A DNA stretch of 64,000 bases from Leidyana gryllorum EB-2025a (taxonomy: Eukaryota > Apicomplexa), in NCBI GenBank assembly GCA_048772705.1, contig JBLWGC010000230.1, forward strand, positions 1-64,000. The letters run 5' to 3'. The notes under the pieces were generated by a model. That model was given only the letters and a program-made list of their open reading frames with translations, was not told where the DNA came from and did not search any database. Position numbers and translations under genes: made by a program. Positions within the stretch are counted from its first letter, which is position 1. Every line of letters begins with the position of its first letter. Shown here one piece after another: positions 9,878 through 21,775 of the stretch.

Positions 9878-12800
9878 CAGAATTCCGCACCGTCTGCATC
9901 CAGTACTGTTTCAGCTGTCTCCCAACTCTCGTCTTGATATCCCACCCATCGGACTCTGTAGTACAATTGGTTGCCCTCCTGTTTCCATCCCACAATGTCC
10001 TGCATGATGTAGAGAGTCTCTTCTTCGTTTGGCGTAGTGTCCGTCTCGTCTCGCGCTGAGTTGGTTTCGCCTTGTCGTGGGTACCACTTTTCCAGTCGTG
10101 ACGAGTGGAATTTTGGGTACATTCCCCATGAGTCTGGCAGATCTAGCTTGTATGTGTCGCATCCACAGCTTTCCAGTATTGTAAATGGCCCGCAGAAAGG
10201 TAGGGCGAGTTTATTGGTGGGTACGTGGCTCAACTGTTTCGTGCTCAGGAGCACTTGCTCTCCTGGCTGAAACGTTATTGGTTTCCTCTTCTTGTTCGCT
10301 TGTTCTTCTTGCTGTCGAATTGCCTCGTTCAATCGGTCGTGTGCTTCCTGTAACTTTTGGAGGTATACTCTGCCAAAGGTGCTCCTGGTTCCTGCAATGT
10401 CAGTGAGGTTGGTAGGTATGAAAGTGACTCTGCCTGTATCTAATTCCAGTGGTGTAGCGTTCGTTGATTTCTGTACCGATGCGTTGTAAGCCATCTCCGT
10501 GGCTGTGAGGTGGTCCACCCACGATCCTTGATGTCCATTGAGTGTACACCGCAAAATCTGCAGTATTGAGCGATTCGCCCTTTCTACCAATCCGTTGGAT
10601 TGTGGGTGGTATGCAGTGGTCATGGCTAAGTTGATGCCCAGTGCTTGCATGGTCTCCTTCCATATTCCTGCTGTGAACCGCGCATCTCTGTCGGAAACTA
10701 TTTTCTGGGGTACTCCATGTACTTGGACGATATTCCGTAGGAATAGCTGTGCCGCTTCCGCGGCTGTGATGTCTTTCCGGCAGGCTATCAGTCTGATGCG
10801 GCGAGTTAAGCGGTCCACTACTACCATTACGTAGTTGTATCCTGTTTGTCCATCTGTTGTCAGCTCTAGGAAGTCGATTCCTATTTCCGTCCAAGGCAAG
10901 ATTGGGTTGCTCAAAGGGTTCAGTAGTCCATGGGGCCGATGGTTTCTCCTTTTTGCTCTTTGGCAAACCGTACAACTCTTGCAGTACGCCAGTACATCTG
11001 CCAACAAGCCTCTCCATGTGAACAATGCTTTTATTCTCCCTGCCGTCTTCTCCGGTCCTAAATGACCCGCAATTCGACTGTCATGGTTGTCGCTTATGAT
11101 CCGCCGTATAAGTGCTTCGTCCGATGGCACTTCAATCGTTCCTTGTCCCGTGACGGGTAATCCTTGTATCCATTCGATCCGCTCGTTCCTTCCTGCTTCT
11201 GTGGTTCGCGTTCTCCATGCGTCTCGCAGTGCCGTTTCTATATCCTCCCTCTCTTCCTCTATCGTTTGTTGGTTCCCTCGCTCTTCTTCTCCGCTCTCAT
11301 TCTGATCGCCCTGGTAAACGTTATAGCAATTTTCGACTCGTGGATTATCCAGCTTTCTTGGCCGGCTAAGGAGGTCCGCTATAATGTTCTTGCTCCCACG
11401 GATGTATTCGATTTCCACGTCTAGTTCGGCCAAAGTTATCATCCATCTTACCTGTCGGTCCGACAAGTGTGGTTGTTTTAACAGGTGCGTTAGAGGTTTG
11501 TGGTCGCTGCATATTAGGGTGTGTCTTCCCACGAGGAGATGTCTCCAATGCCTGCATGCTGCTACAATGGCGAGCAGTTCTCGTTCATGAGTGGCATATC
11601 TTCTTTGTTGTTCTGTGAGCGTTTGTGAGTAGAATTCGATTGGGCATAAGCCATCTGAGGTTCGTTGTTGAATCACCGCTCCTATTGCCACGGTACTGGC
11701 ATCCGTGTGCATTATAATCTCATTATTCAGGGGGTCGGGGAATCGTAGTCGCCCGGCGTTCCGCAACTCTGCTTTAAGAGTCTCCAGTGCTATCGCTGAC
11801 TCCCCCGTCGGGACCACCTTTTCATGTGGTTTGCTTCTGCCGTGTCCGAGTTCATATAATGGTTTCGCCGTATGTGCAAAATTTTTGATAAATCTCCTAT
11901 AATAATTAAACATCCCCAGAACGCTCTGTAGTTCTCTAAGTGTTGTCGGGTGCTGTATGGTACTGAGTGCATCGACCTTCGATGGTAAGGGTTTTATACC
12001 TCCTTTTCCTATAATATGTCCTATGTATTCCAGTTGGCTCTTGAAGAAGTGTGATTTGCGTCGGTGAATGATCAGGTGATTTGCTTGTAGCCGTTGAAAT
12101 ACTTCTTTCAGGTCTCGACGATGTTGTTCCAAGGACGGTGAAAAGATCAAAACATCATCCAGGTAAACAAAGACGCATTTTCCAATTAACTCGTGGAATA
12201 CCCGGTTCATCAGGCTCATGAATGTAGCGGGTGCGTTCGTAAGGCCATTGGGCATCACCGTCCACTCGTAAAGCCCCCAGTGTGTCGCGAATGCGGTGTA
12301 ATGTTGGTGTTCCGGCTGCATCCGAATCTGGTGGTATCCTGCTTTGAGATCGAGTGACGATAACCATTCCGCTCCGCTCAGCATCTGTATTGCGTCGTCC
12401 AAGGATGGTAGTGGTGATGCTGTTTTCAAGGTGAGTGCATTCAACCGTCTGTAATCACACACTAGTCGTGGCACTTCGGTGTCTTTTTTAGGTACGAACA
12501 TGCATGGCGAGGACCAGCTTGACATGCTTTGAACGATCTTCCCTGTCCTAGTAAGTTCTGCAATCTGAACTCTCATCTCTTCCATGTACTTCTGTGGTAC
12601 TCGGTACGGTCCGTGGACGAATGGTTGTGCTGCCTTGTCGTTGAGTGTGATTGCATGATCTATGCCTTCCCTTAGTGGTGGTAGTGGCGGTGTTTCTTCT
12701 AGCAAGTCTGCATATATGTTTATCAGTTCTGATTCCTCTTCGGGTATATCTATCGCTGTTTTCTTCGTTATCGGGTTCACTTGAGCCATGCTCATGGTGT

Positions 12801-14508
12801 TGAGTATCGGGTGCTCTCGTGTCGTGCTGTGTCGGTGTTCCGTCTGCCGTGACGTCGTAATCTGCCGGGCTTCGCCTCCAATCTGGAGTCGTCTGAAGTC
12901 CGTCGTTCCAATCACCAAGCCCAATCGCGCAATCAATTTGGTTGGTATTATCACATCGAATGCTATGTCAGCTATGATTGCTGCTTCCACTATAAGAGTT
13001 TGTTCTTCATGCGTGATGATTCTGATACTGGCCACTGTGCATTCGGTTGCTGTGTGTACCGATGTTATCCATATCGTCTCTGTTAATTTAGGTAGTTCCA
13101 ATTGCTCCGCCACCTTTTTGTTGACACAAGTCACACTGGCTCCCGTGTCTATCAGAATCGTTGCTCGTCGTGATCCGCGTCTATCGTTTGGGTGTTCAAT
13201 GGTCCATTGTGTGGTGAGTATGTCGCTCGGCTGCTGGCTTTCCCATTCGGTGGCGTCGTCGCCAGTGACGCCTGGGGTTCTGTAAAATCCCGGCTAATTG
13301 TTGCGAAAACTTTGCGGGGTGGTTCGTTCCTTGATCTGTTTCGTTGACTATTGAGTGGTCTCTTGTCGTCGCGGGGTTGTGTGCATTTCCATGCGAGGTG
13401 TTCTGTGGACCCGCAGTTGAAGCATCTGCGTTGTGTGACGCATTCCGCGTGCGTGTATTGGCACCTGTGCCCGACTCTGCCACCGTTGCTTGCCTGTGTG
13501 TGTAGCACGTGTGTGCTTCTCTGTGGTACTTTGATATCTGTTGCGGCTGCGTATTGAAGCGCTCTAAGACACATCGATTCCAGGTCCGTTCCGATATGTG
13601 CTGACATCGCTATCCGGTCTGTCATTGGAAGCCCTTGAAGGAAGAAGTTCACTCGTGTAGAGTTTGGTATGGAATCCGGGATTCCCAAGTTCAACGCCTT
13701 AAACTCAGTAACATATGTTGCCATCGTGCCCGTTTTCTTGATTTGCGTCATTCGTGTGAGATCGTCCTCTATAACCGCCAGTGCATCGAATTGCATACGT
13801 AACTTCTGTGTGAAGTTGTGCCATGATCCCGTCAAGACTTCCGGGTTGCTCAGCAGCCACCGTCCGGCGACTCCCGTGAGCATTGCGCATGCTGTTCGTA
13901 CTTTTTGAGTATCGTTTTGGATTCCATATGTAAGGAATCTAGCTGAACATCCGTCCAGCCAATCACGGACTGGCTTGCTTCCGTCAAAGTGGTCTTGTTT
14001 TCGAAGCACTTCCGTCATGACTGTGCTGTTCATTGATGGGCCTTTGTGCGCCTGTCCTTCGCACTAGTTCTTCGTTGGGTTTCGATGATCTTCCCTGTTG
14101 GCCTACGACCTGTTGAATGAATTCTGTCAACACTGTTAGTTGTTCCGCCTTCGTCATCCCTTCCGTTGTAATTGGGCTGTCCCGGTTGTGATCGAATCGC
14201 TTCGATTTGGGCGTTCCGTCAATCATCACGGTGGCTTCTGTCGTCCGTCCTCCTGGTTGTGCCGTGGGGTGCTTGATGAACGCACTGCTACCAATGTAGC
14301 CTTGCTCGGCGCTACCTGCTAGGGTCGGTTGCACTGCTCGGCCGCTTCGTAAGTCCATCTGTTTTTGTTCTAGTCTAAGTTCGTGCGTGTGTCTAAAAAC
14401 TCGTGTCTGTGTCTCCATGCCGGTCCGTGCCGGTCTCCCCGGAGACACGCTTACACCCCTCCCTCTTCCCCTAGACTGAACGGGTTCCGTGGATATTTGT
14501 TGTTCCAC
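9878..14508 (-). mobile_element. Ty3/Gypsy unit 3: gag and nearly full pol
   Basis: Gag lies at 13152-14508 and pol at about 9878-13134. Protease, reverse transcriptase, RNase H, integrase and most of the chromodomain match unit 2. The unit is broken: gag shows about one break, and the last part of pol is replaced where it meets the inverted gag fragment. The age is recent. Confidence 0.85.
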
Positions 14509-16221
14509 TTGTGTTTGAATTCGGTTATCAAGTCCGCACCGTCTGCATCCAGTACTGTTTCAGCTGTCTCCCAACTCTCGTCTTGATATCCCACCCATCG
14601 GACTCTGTAGTACAATTGGTTGCCCTCCTGTTTCCATCCCACAATGTCCTGCATGATGTAGAGAGTCTCTTCTTCGTTTGGCGTAGTGTCCGTCTCGTCT
14701 CGCGCTGAGTTGGTTTCGCCTTGTCGTGGGTACCACTTTTCCAGTCGTGACGAGTGGAATTTTGGGTACATTCCCCATGAGTCTGGCAGATCTAGCTTGT
14801 ATGTGTCGCATCCACAGCTTTCCAGTATTGTAAATGGCCCGCAGAAAGGTAGGGCGAGTTTATTGGTGGGTACGTGGCTCAACTGTTTCGTGCTCAGGAG
14901 CACTTGCTCTCCTGGCTGAAACGTTATTGGTTTCCTCTTCTTGTTCGCTTGTTCTTCTTGCTGTCGAATTGCCTCGTTCAATCGGTCGTGTGCTTCCTGT
15001 AACTTTTGGAGGTATACTCTGCCAAAGGTGCTCCTGGTTCCTGCAATGTCAGTGAGGTTGGTAGGTATGAAAGTGACTCTGCCTGTATCTAATTCCAGTG
15101 GTGTAGCGTTCGTTGATTTCTGTACCGATGCGTTGTAAGCCATCTCCGTGGCTGTGAGGTGGTCCACCCACGATCCTTGATGTCCATTGAGTGTACACCG
15201 CAAAATCTGCAGTATTGAGCGATTCGCCCTTTCTACCAATCCGTTGGATTGTGGGTGGTATGCAGTGGTCATGGCTAAGTTGATGCCCAGTGCTTGCATG
15301 GTCTCCTTCCATATTCCTGCTGTGAACCGCGCATCTCTGTCGGAAACTATTTTCTGGGGTACTCCATGTACTTGGACGATATTCCGTAGGAATAGCTGTG
15401 CCGCTTCCGCGGCTGTGATGTCTTTCCGGCAGGCTATCAGTCTGATGCGGCGAGTTAAGCGGTCCACTACTACCATTACGTAGTTGTATCCTGTTTGTCC
15501 ATCTGTTGTCAGCTCTAGGAAGTCGATTCCTATTTCCGTCCAAGGCAAGATTGGGTTGCTCAAAGGGTTCAGTAGTCCATGGGGCCGATGGTTTCTCCTT
15601 TTTGCTCTTTGGCAAACCGTACAACTCTTGCAGTACGCCAGTACATCTGCCAACAAGCCTCTCCATGTGAACAATGCTTTTATTCTCCCTGCCGTCTTCT
15701 CCGGTCCTAAATGACCCGCAATTCGACTGTCATGGTTGTCGCTTATGATCCGCCGTATAAGTGCTTCGTCCGATGGCACTTCAATCGTTCCTTGTCCCGT
15801 GACGGGTAATCCTTGTATCCATTCGATCCGCTCGTTCCTTCCTGCTTCTGTGGTTCGCGTTCTCCATGCGTCTCGCAGTGCCGTTTCTATATCCTCCCTC
15901 TCTTCCTCTATCGTTTGTTGGTTCCCTCGCTCTTCTTCTCCGCTCTCATTCTGATCGCCCTGGTAAACGTTATAGCAATTTTCGACTCGTGGATTATCCA
16001 GCTTTCTTGGCCGGCTAAGGAGGTCCGCTATAATGTTCTTGCTCCCACGGATGTATTCGATTTCCACGTCTAGTTCGGCCAAAGTTATCATCCATCTTAC
16101 CTGTCGGTCCGACAAGTGTGGTTGTTTTAACAGGTGCGTTAGAGGTTTGTGGTCGCTGCATATTAGGGTGTGTCTTCCCACGAGGAGATGTCTCCAATGC
16201 CTGCATGCTGCTACAATGGCG
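14451..16221 (-). mobile_element. Ty3/Gypsy pol 3' part (second partial unit)
   Basis: Another 3' half of pol (end of RNase H, integrase, chromodomain) that matches the other copies up to about 16221. It is then joined directly to a gag 5' piece. In pol coordinates this end point lies within about 35 bp of the one at 9231. The piece is broken by rearrangement and recent. Confidence 0.85.
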
Positions 16222-16437
16222 ATTGTAGCCTTGCTCGGCGCTACCTGCTAGGGTCGGTTGCACTGCTCGGCCGCTTCGTAAGTCCATCTGTTTTTGTTCT
16301 AGTCTAAGTTCGTGCGTGTGTCTAAAAACTCGTGTCTGTGTCTCCATGCCGGTCCGTGCCGGTCTCCCCGGAGACACGCTTACACCCCTCCCTCTTCCCC
16401 TAGACTGAACGGGTTCCGTGGATATTTGTTGTTCCAC
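16222..16437 (-). mobile_element. Ty3/Gypsy gag 5' fragment
   Basis: About 216 bp of the gag N-terminal region, in the usual minus orientation, between the pol piece ending at 16221 and the full pol that starts at 16380. It is a remnant of a unit whose middle is missing. The join lies at a short shared stretch (ctgctac-aatg) found in both pol and gag. Confidence 0.8.
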
Positions 16438-19400
16438 TTGTGTTTGAATTCGGTTATCAAGTCCGCACCGTCTGCATCCAGTACTGTTTCAGCTGTCTCC
16501 CAACTCTCGTCTTGATATCCCACCCATCGGACTCTGTAGTACAATTGGTTGCCCTCCTGTTTCCATCCCACAATGTCCTGCATGATGTAGAGAGTCTCTT
16601 CTTCGTTTGGCGTAGTGTCCGTCTCGTCTCGCGCTGAGTTGGTTTCGCCTTGTCGTGGGTACCACTTTTCCAGTCGTGACGAGTGGAATTTTGGGTACAT
16701 TCCCCATGAGTCTGGCAGATCTAGCTTGTATGTGTCGCATCCACAGCTTTCCAGTATTGTAAATGGCCCGCAGAAAGGTAGGGCGAGTTTATTGGTGGGT
16801 ACGTGGCTCAACTGTTTCGTGCTCAGGAGCACTTGCTCTCCTGGCTGAAACGTTATTGGTTTCCTCTTCTTGTTCGCTTGTTCTTCTTGCTGTCGAATTG
16901 CCTCGTTCAATCGGTCGTGTGCTTCCTGTAACTTTTGGAGGTATACTCTGCCAAAGGTGCTCCTGGTTCCTGCAATGTCAGTGAGGTTGGTAGGTATGAA
17001 AGTGACTCTGCCTGTATCTAATTCCAGTGGTGTAGCGTTCGTTGATTTCTGTACCGATGCGTTGTAAGCCATCTCCGTGGCTGTGAGGTGGTCCACCCAC
17101 GATCCTTGATGTCCATTGAGTGTACACCGCAAAATCTGCAGTATTGAGCGATTCGCCCTTTCTACCAATCCGTTGGATTGTGGGTGGTATGCAGTGGTCA
17201 TGGCTAAGTTGATGCCCAGTGCTTGCATGGTCTCCTTCCATATTCCTGCTGTGAACCGCGCATCTCTGTCGGAAACTATTTTCTGGGGTACTCCATGTAC
17301 TTGGACGATATTCCGTAGGAATAGCTGTGCCGCTTCCGCGGCTGTGATGTCTTTCCGGCAGGCTATCAGTCTGATGCGGCGAGTTAAGCGGTCCACTACT
17401 ACCATTACGTAGTTGTATCCTGTTTGTCCATCTGTTGTCAGCTCTAGGAAGTCGATTCCTATTTCCGTCCAAGGCAAGATTGGGTTGCTCAAAGGGTTCA
17501 GTAGTCCATGGGGCCGATGGTTTCTCCTTTTTGCTCTTTGGCAAACCGTACAACTCTTGCAGTACGCCAGTACATCTGCCAACAAGCCTCTCCATGTGAA
17601 CAATGCTTTTATTCTCCCTGCCGTCTTCTCCGGTCCTAAATGACCCGCAATTCGACTGTCATGGTTGTCGCTTATGATCCGCCGTATAAGTGCTTCGTCC
17701 GATGGCACTTCAATCGTTCCTTGTCCCGTGACGGGTAATCCTTGTATCCATTCGATCCGCTCGTTCCTTCCTGCTTCTGTGGTTCGCGTTCTCCATGCGT
17801 CTCGCAGTGCCGTTTCTATATCCTCCCTCTCTTCCTCTATCGTTTGTTGGTTCCCTCGCTCTTCTTCTCCGCTCTCATTCTGATCGCCCTGGTAAACGTT
17901 ATAGCAATTTTCGACTCGTGGATTATCCAGCTTTCTTGGCCGGCTAAGGAGGTCCGCTATAATGTTCTTGCTCCCACGGATGTATTCGATTTCCACGTCT
18001 AGTTCGGCCAAAGTTATCATCCATCTTACCTGTCGGTCCGACAAGTGTGGTTGTTTTAACAGGTGCGTTAGAGGTTTGTGGTCGCTGCATATTAGGGTGT
18101 GTCTTCCCACGAGGAGATGTCTCCAATGCCTGCATGCTGCTACAATGGCGAGCAGTTCTCGTTCATGAGTGGCATATCTTCTTTGTTGTTCTGTGAGCGT
18201 TTGTGAGTAGAATTCGATTGGGCATAAGCCATCTGAGGTTCGTTGTTGAATCACCGCTCCTATTGCCACGGTACTGGCATCCGTGTGCATTATAATCTCA
18301 TTATTCAGGGGGTCGGGGAATCGTAGTCGCCCGGCGTTCCGCAACTCTGCTTTAAGAGTCTCCAGTGCTATCGCTGACTCCCCCGTCGGGACCACCTTTT
18401 CATGTGGTTTGCTTCTGCCGTGTCCGAGTTCATATAATGGTTTCGCCGTATGTGCAAAATTTTTGATAAATCTCCTATAATAATTAAACATCCCCAGAAC
18501 GCTCTGTAGTTCTCTAAGTGTTGTCGGGTGCTGTATGGTACTGAGTGCATCGACCTTCGATGGTAAGGGTTTTATACCTCCTTTTCCTATAATATGTCCT
18601 ATGTATTCCAGTTGGCTCTTGAAGAAGTGTGATTTGCGTCGGTGAATGATCAGGTGATTTGCTTGTAGCCGTTGAAATACTTCTTTCAGGTCTCGACGAT
18701 GTTGTTCCAAGGACGGTGAAAAGATCAAAACATCATCCAGGTAAACAAAGACGCATTTTCCAATTAACTCGTGGAATACCCGGTTCATCAGGCTCATGAA
18801 TGTAGCGGGTGCGTTCGTAAGGCCATTGGGCATCACCGTCCACTCGTAAAGCCCCCAGTGTGTCGCGAATGCGGTGTAATGTTGGTGTTCCGGCTGCATC
18901 CGAATCTGGTGGTATCCTGCTTTGAGATCGAGTGACGATAACCATTCCGCTCCGCTCAGCATCTGTATTGCGTCGTCCAAGGATGGTAGTGGTGATGCTG
19001 TTTTCAAGGTGAGTGCATTCAACCGTCTGTAATCACACACTAGTCGTGGCACTTCGGTGTCTTTTTTAGGTACGAACATGCATGGCGAGGACCAGCTTGA
19101 CATGCTTTGAACGATCTTCCCTGTCCTAGTAAGTTCTGCAATCTGAACTCTCATCTCTTCCATGTACTTCTGTGGTACTCGGTACGGTCCGTGGACGAAT
19201 GGTTGTGCTGCCTTGTCGTTGAGTGTGATTGCATGATCTATGCCTTCCCTTAGTGGTGGTAGTGGCGGTGTTTCTTCTAGCAAGTCTGCATATATGTTTA
19301 TCAGTTCTGATTCCTCTTCGGGTATATCTATCGCTGTTTTCTTCGTTATCGGGTTCACTTGAGCCATGCTCATGGTGTTGAGTATCGGGTGCTCTCGTGT

Positions 19401-20686
19401 CGTGCTGTGTCGGTGTTCCGTCTGCCGTGACGTCGTAATCTGCCGGGCTTCGCCTCCAATCTGGAGTCGTCTGAAGTCCGTCGTTCCAATCACCAAGCCC
19501 AATCGCGCAATCAATTTGGTTGGTATTATCACATCGAATGCTATGTCAGCTATGATTGCTGCTTCCACTATAAGAGTTTGTTCTTCATGCGTGATGATTC
19601 TGATACTGGCCACTGTGCATTCGGTTGCTGTGTGTACCGATGTTATCCATATCGTCTCTGTTAATTTAGGTAGTTCCAATTGCTCCGCCACCTTTTTGTT
19701 GACACAAGTCACACTGGCTCCCGTGTCTATCAGAATCGTTGCTCGTCGTGATCCGCGTCTATCGTTTGGGTGTTCAATGGTCCATTGTGTGGTGAGTATG
19801 TCGCTCGGCTGCTGGCTTTCCCATTCGGTGGCGTCGTCGCCAGTGACGCCTGGGGTTCTGTAAAATCCCGGCTAATTGTTGCGAAAACTTTGCGGGGTGG
19901 TTCGTTCCTTGATCTGTTTCGTTGACTATTGAGTGGTCTCTTGTCGTCGCGGGGTTGTGTGCATTTCCATGCGAGGTGTTCTGTGGACCCGCAGTTGAAG
20001 CATCTGCGTTGTGTGACGCATTCCGCGTGCGTGTATTGGCACCTGTGCCCGACTCTGCCACCGTTGCTTGCCTGTGTGTGTAGCACGTGTGTGCTTCTCT
20101 GTGGTACTTTGATATCTGTTGCGGCTGCGTATTGAAGCGCTCTAAGACACATCGATTCCAGGTCCGTTCCGATATGTGCTGACATCGCTATCCGGTCTGT
20201 CATTGGAAGCCCTTGAAGGAAGAAGTTCACTCGTGTAGAGTTTGGTATGGAATCCGGGATTCCCAAGTTCAACGCCTTAAACTCAGTAACATATGTTGCC
20301 ATCGTGCCCGTTTTCTTGATTTGCGTCATTCGTGTGAGATCGTCCTCTATAACCGCCAGTGCATCGAATTGCATACGTAACTTCTGTGTGAAGTTGTGCC
20401 ATGATCCCGTCAAGACTTCCGGGTTGCTCAGCAGCCACCGTCCGGCGACTCCCGTGAGCATTGCGCATGCTGTTCGTACTTTTTGAGTATCGTTTTGGAT
20501 TCCATATGTAAGGAATCTAGCTGAACATCCGTCCAGCCAATCACGGACTGACTTGCTTCCGTCAAAGTGGTCTTGTTTTCGAAGCACTTCCGTCATGACT
20601 GTGCTGTTCATTGATGGGTCTTTGTGCGCCTGTCCTTGCACTAGTTCTTCGTTGGGTTTCGATGATCTTCCCTGTTGGCCTACGAC
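16380..20686 (-). mobile_element. Ty3/Gypsy unit 4: full pol, gag cut at its 5' end
   Basis: Pol at 16380-19712 is open throughout and looks whole, with the same domains as unit 2. Gag at 19730-20686 matches the other copies, with a few substitutions towards its outer end, and stops at 20686, where unrelated sequence begins. The unit is therefore incomplete at the 5' end. This is the right border of the array, and no LTR is recognisable beside it. Confidence 0.87.
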
Positions 20687-21775
20687 TAGTTTGCCTGTAA
20701 CCTTTGGTTCGGCGTTTCGGTCGGCTTCGATGGCTGTTGTGACTGCTGTTTGCTTTTGGATTATGTGGTTTATGTGCTTGTTTATCGCTGCATTGTACTG
20801 TGTTTGCGTGTTCGCGAATGTTTAGCTTTCAATTCTCTACACGTTCCGGTTGCTGTAGCGTGCGCAAGTAAGGTCTGATGTGGTGTGTATTGTGCTAATA
20901 AAAGACTGTGACGATATAGTTGTGTTGCTTAGTATGTTGACAGGTATCGTGCTTGTTATGTATTGATTTGTGAGACTATATGAGCTGGAGATGCATGATT
21001 GTATGAGTGTATGGCGTGTATTTTGGTAACTGTGCTGTGATGTGTAGTATGCTCAGTTTGCTAAAGTGAATGTGGAGCAACTTGGAAGGTTATGTGTGAG
21101 TGATATTGGTTTAGATGGTTTGTCTGTTAGGCTGTGAGGGGTCTAGAGTGAGTCAGCGATTCGCTCGTTGATTGAGGAGTATTTGTAGACGTATAAAAGC
21201 TTGTAATGCTAGATATAGGGGGATCAATGAGATTCAGTTGAATTGAGAGTGTTGAGAAGAATGTCATGAGTCCAATGCGTATCGTGGACATTATTTATCG
21301 GAGTGAATGGGAATTTGTAAGAATATGCGGATGGAGTCAAGTTATGCATAGGATTTGAGTGTTGATTCGGACGACATGAATTTGGCTAATGATAGGTAGG
21401 TTAATAGGAGTATATTGACAATTGTGATGTAGTTCAAGGTGTGGTAAGAGGGTGGTGGTCAGTTGTTTGCTATAAAACATTGAGAGAGTGTATATATGCT
21501 AAGAGTTATGAGTATTCGAATTGTTAGTGTACGAGCGGGATGATGAGGCTGATATGTAAGTTGAGTAATAGTGTGCGTGAAGAAGTATTGATGGGGTGTG
21601 GGGAGCGCCCTTGTCGCTTCGCTCGGGCGCTTCCCCGTACCCATTGTTTCTGTGAGATTTATTTATTGATGGAATAGTTAGCAAGCTATCGTGAATGTGA
21701 TAAGTAGAACGAACCAATTGCATCAATCTTGCGTGCAATTGCTCTGGAACGATATGTACGAGTTCAAACGACTTG
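20687..21775. other. Gene-free T/G-rich stretch beside the array
   Basis: I see no supported gene here. The plus strand is strongly enriched in T and G over roughly 20830-21600, which is unlike both the retroelement and the host genes. The stretch could be old element non-coding sequence, such as an LTR or leader, or host spacer. No second copy occurs in the window, so an LTR cannot be shown. A GC-rich hairpin lies near its right end (see 21600-21636). Confidence 0.5.
21600..21636. repeat. GC-rich inverted repeat
   Basis: An 11-bp arm (ggggagcgccc) and its near-perfect complement (gggcgcttcccc, one extra base) flank a 14-base loop. It stands out in a T/G-rich context. The function is unknown; it could be an RNA 3'-end structure or part of a repeat family. 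Confidence 0.5.

Larger units (their letters stand above)
1..20686 (-). mobile_element. Tandem array of Ty3/Gypsy chromovirus gag-pol units
   Basis: The whole left third of the window is built from one Ty3/Gypsy chromovirus repeated head to tail on the minus strand. Each full unit is gag followed by pol; the end of pol runs straight into the next gag with no LTR, primer-binding site or untranslated spacer. The undisturbed period is 4648 bp, seen for example between matching points at 35 and 4683, and 2780 and 7428. Later units are shortened, so the spacing changes to 7022 and then 6578 bp. Long stretches are identical between copies, so the array is very young, is being homogenised, or is partly an assembly effect. 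Some units look whole in their coding parts; others are broken by rearrangement. The left end is cut by the window and the right end stops inside gag. Confidence 0.9.

Noticed and set aside
20687-21775. Right-hand LTR of the Ty3/Gypsy array
   Set aside because: There is no second copy, no flanking TG...CA pair that could be tested, and no target-site duplication visible. It stays unassigned.
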